The position numbers were made by a program, and so were the translations under genes. From Nannochloropsis oceanica (Eukaryota; Sar; Eustigmatophyceae; Eustigmatales; Monodopsidaceae): 64,000 nt of DNA. This document shows, piece after piece, positions 58,101 through 61,100 of this stretch. Every line of letters starts with the position of its first letter. Positions within the stretch are counted from its first letter, which is position 1. The stretch is taken from the NCBI GenBank assembly GCA_004519485.1, contig CP038117.1, positions 496,001 to 560,000 of the forward strand, read 5' to 3'. The notes below the pieces were generated by a model. The model did no database searches, had not been told where the DNA came from, and was given only the letters and a program-made list of their open reading frames with translations.

Positions 58101-61100
58101 GACAGCGTATTCCGCAGCTCCACCTGAGCCAGTGAGTCCAGCCCCGACTCCATCAACGGCGCGTCTCCGTCCAACTCGCCGTTACCAGACACCTCCTTGG
58201 CTGTCTCCAGCACCAGGTTGCGAAGGTACTCGACTCGACCCGTAGCCGGGATAGAGCGCAATAACTCCGCTGCACCCATTGCACCCGACGAGGCACCGCC
58301 CGCCGACACATCCGACCGCGCAACACGCGAGAAGAACGGAGGCAAGCGTCCGCCTGACCGGGCCGCGAATTTCGACCAAGACACCGGCAACACCGCCGCT
58401 TGGCCAATCCCGCCCTCCTGTGACATGAGGCTGCTCAGCGCAGACACGCCCATCTCATTCGTGATGCCACTTATGCCCTGCCCTTCCAAACGCTTCACTG
58501 TGTCCTTCTCCGTTGCCATGCCCGCCGACGCCCACGGGCCCCACTGTACGCTCAAAGCCGGCAGACCCCGTCCACGACGGAAGTGCGCCAGCCCGTCCAG
58601 TGCAGCGTTCGCAGACGCGTAGTTCGACTGACCAGGCGATCCCATCAGCGACGAGATGGACGAGAACAACACAAAAAAGTCCAACGACACGTCCAGCTCC
58701 TCAGCCAATGCATGCAAGTGCCATGCCCCGTCCACCTTGGACGAGAACACACGCTCAAACTTCTCCACCGTCTGATTCTCCACCGTTGCATCATCCAGCA
58801 CGCCAGCAGAGTGGATCACCCCGCGCACCGGTGGCAGCATCTGACCCACGGTCTTGAACATCTGGCGAACGGACTCCCGCTTCGACACGTCGCATTTTAG
58901 CACCTCCACACGGGCCTTGGACCTGCGCAGCTTTTCTACCGCAGCCTCAGCCGCCGCACCCGACGCCCCGCTGCGCGACAGCAACACCACATTCTCGGCG
59001 CCCTCCTCGATCAAACGCTCGGCAAAGACCATACCCAGCGCACCCAGCCCGCCCGTGATCACGTACGTAGCTTCAGGGACAAGGTGATAGCTACTCGGCA
59101 GTGACAAGATCACTTTGCCGATGTGTTGCCCCAGCTGCATGTATCGGAAGGCCTCGATGTACTCGTACTCCATATTGAACACACGAGTTGGCGGTGCGTG
59201 TAGCAGGCCCTTTTCCGCCTTGTCGCACAAGCTCTTCAGGCATCGCCCATACCAAAACGGATCTTGGGTGATCATGTGATCCAATGCAATGGTCTCGTAG
59301 TGTACGTCCGCGCGGGCCGCATACATTTGCTCATGAGTCCATATGTCACGCTTGCCGATCTCCATAAAACGGCCTCGCGGCCCCAGGACCTCCACCGAGT
59401 GCTTGATGAAGTCTCCGGAAAGGCTATTCAGTACCACGTCGATCTTCTCACCACCTGGGAGAAAGCTTTGCATGTCCTTGAAGAACTCGTCCGGATCCCG
59501 AGAACTCGTCACGTATTGCACGCCCAGAGAACGGAGGTAATCGTGCTTCTCCTTGCGTCCTGCGGTGGCATAAATGATGGCGCCGACAGACTGTGCATAC
59601 TGTACGGCGGCGAGCCCAACACCGCCCGTGGCCGCGTGGATCAGTACACGCTCACCGGCGCGCAACTTCGCAAAGTGGCCCAACGCCACTTCCGTCGTCG
59701 AGAAGATGCTTGGTAAGGAGGCTGCATCCTCGAAAGACAGGTTCTTCGGCTTGAGCTCAACCAGGGCTGCTACCACCGCCACGTAAGTACGCAGGCAGCC
59801 TGGCATCATGCCGTACACATTGTCGCCTACCTTGACGTGCTCCACGTTTGCGCCCACAGCCACCACCGTACCCGCGCAGTCGGACCCTGGTTGGCCGGGG
59901 TCTCCAGGGTAAAGTCCCATGACGTTCAAGACATCGCGGAAGTTCAACCCCACCGCCCGAACCCGAACTAGTACCTCACCCTCCCGCACGCTGTTGCCAC
60001 CGCGCCCTGGGTCCGTCATCGGCTGAATGTTCAGGTTGCTGATAGCGCCCCGCTCCGACAAATCAACCTCGATTGAGCCCCGGAAAAGGGCACCACTGCG
60101 CATCAGTCGAGGCACGTGCACCTCATCCCCCCGCAAGCACATCTCCACCTCCATTGCTGGTACCTTGATTCGACCGGTGACAAGGCGAGCTAGCTGTTGA
60201 GAAACACCTGCCTCCGATCCAGCCTCAGCATCTAGATCTACGTGCACTAGGCCAAGCTCTGAATGCTCCACCTTCACGCTCTTTGCGTAACCGGACACCC
60301 AAGACTGCCAGTTGTACTCAACCTTGTGGCAGCCGTTCCCCGCCGCTTGCGCCCCTTGCGTCAAGAGCCACAGGTTTACAGGCCGAGATTTCTCCTCCAT
60401 ACTTAAGACAGCGTGGGTCAAGGCCAGTACGCACGCAAACATCTCCGACCGACCCGCACTTTCCTCCAACAACAGGCCGCCATACATCACACCGCTCCAT
60501 TCTCCGCTTGAGATGAGTGCTTTCACATGCGCAGGATCTGTCAAGTCGGCTGCCGTGCCTGCCTTCTTGGCCCCCTTATGGTGCCTCACAAATGACACGT
60601 CCTCAATGGCATCCATTTCTTCTAAGAGGCCACGCACGAGAGACACGAGAGGCTCCGAAAGACCCAATACCAGCCATTTACCTATCCCTGTGCTTGCTGT
60701 CTTGCTGATGGCAGAAGAGGGAATATCGACCTGCGCAGGGCTCCATTGTACTTCGTACAGACATTGAGCTGCGGACCGGTGCCGCGATGCTGATCGGGAC
60801 ATCCGGCGACAGGTCACTTCTTGAAGAGAAACAATCACCTCCCCATGCTCGTCCGTCAGCTCTACCTCACAAGTAATGACTTTCTTGTCGTGGCCCGTCA
60901 CACGTGCGTGAGCCCACATGCGGTTTGTCATCGCCTTGTGCACGACCATCTGTCGCACCGAATACGGCAAGTAAGGGTCATTTTGAGACGTCCCATTTGA
61001 CGCGCCGCCGCTTGTGGCCACCGCCACTAGCTGCAAGGCGCCGTCTAGAACAGCAGGATGGACGTAGAACTTCGATTCCCAGCCCTCTGATTCGGGTGCC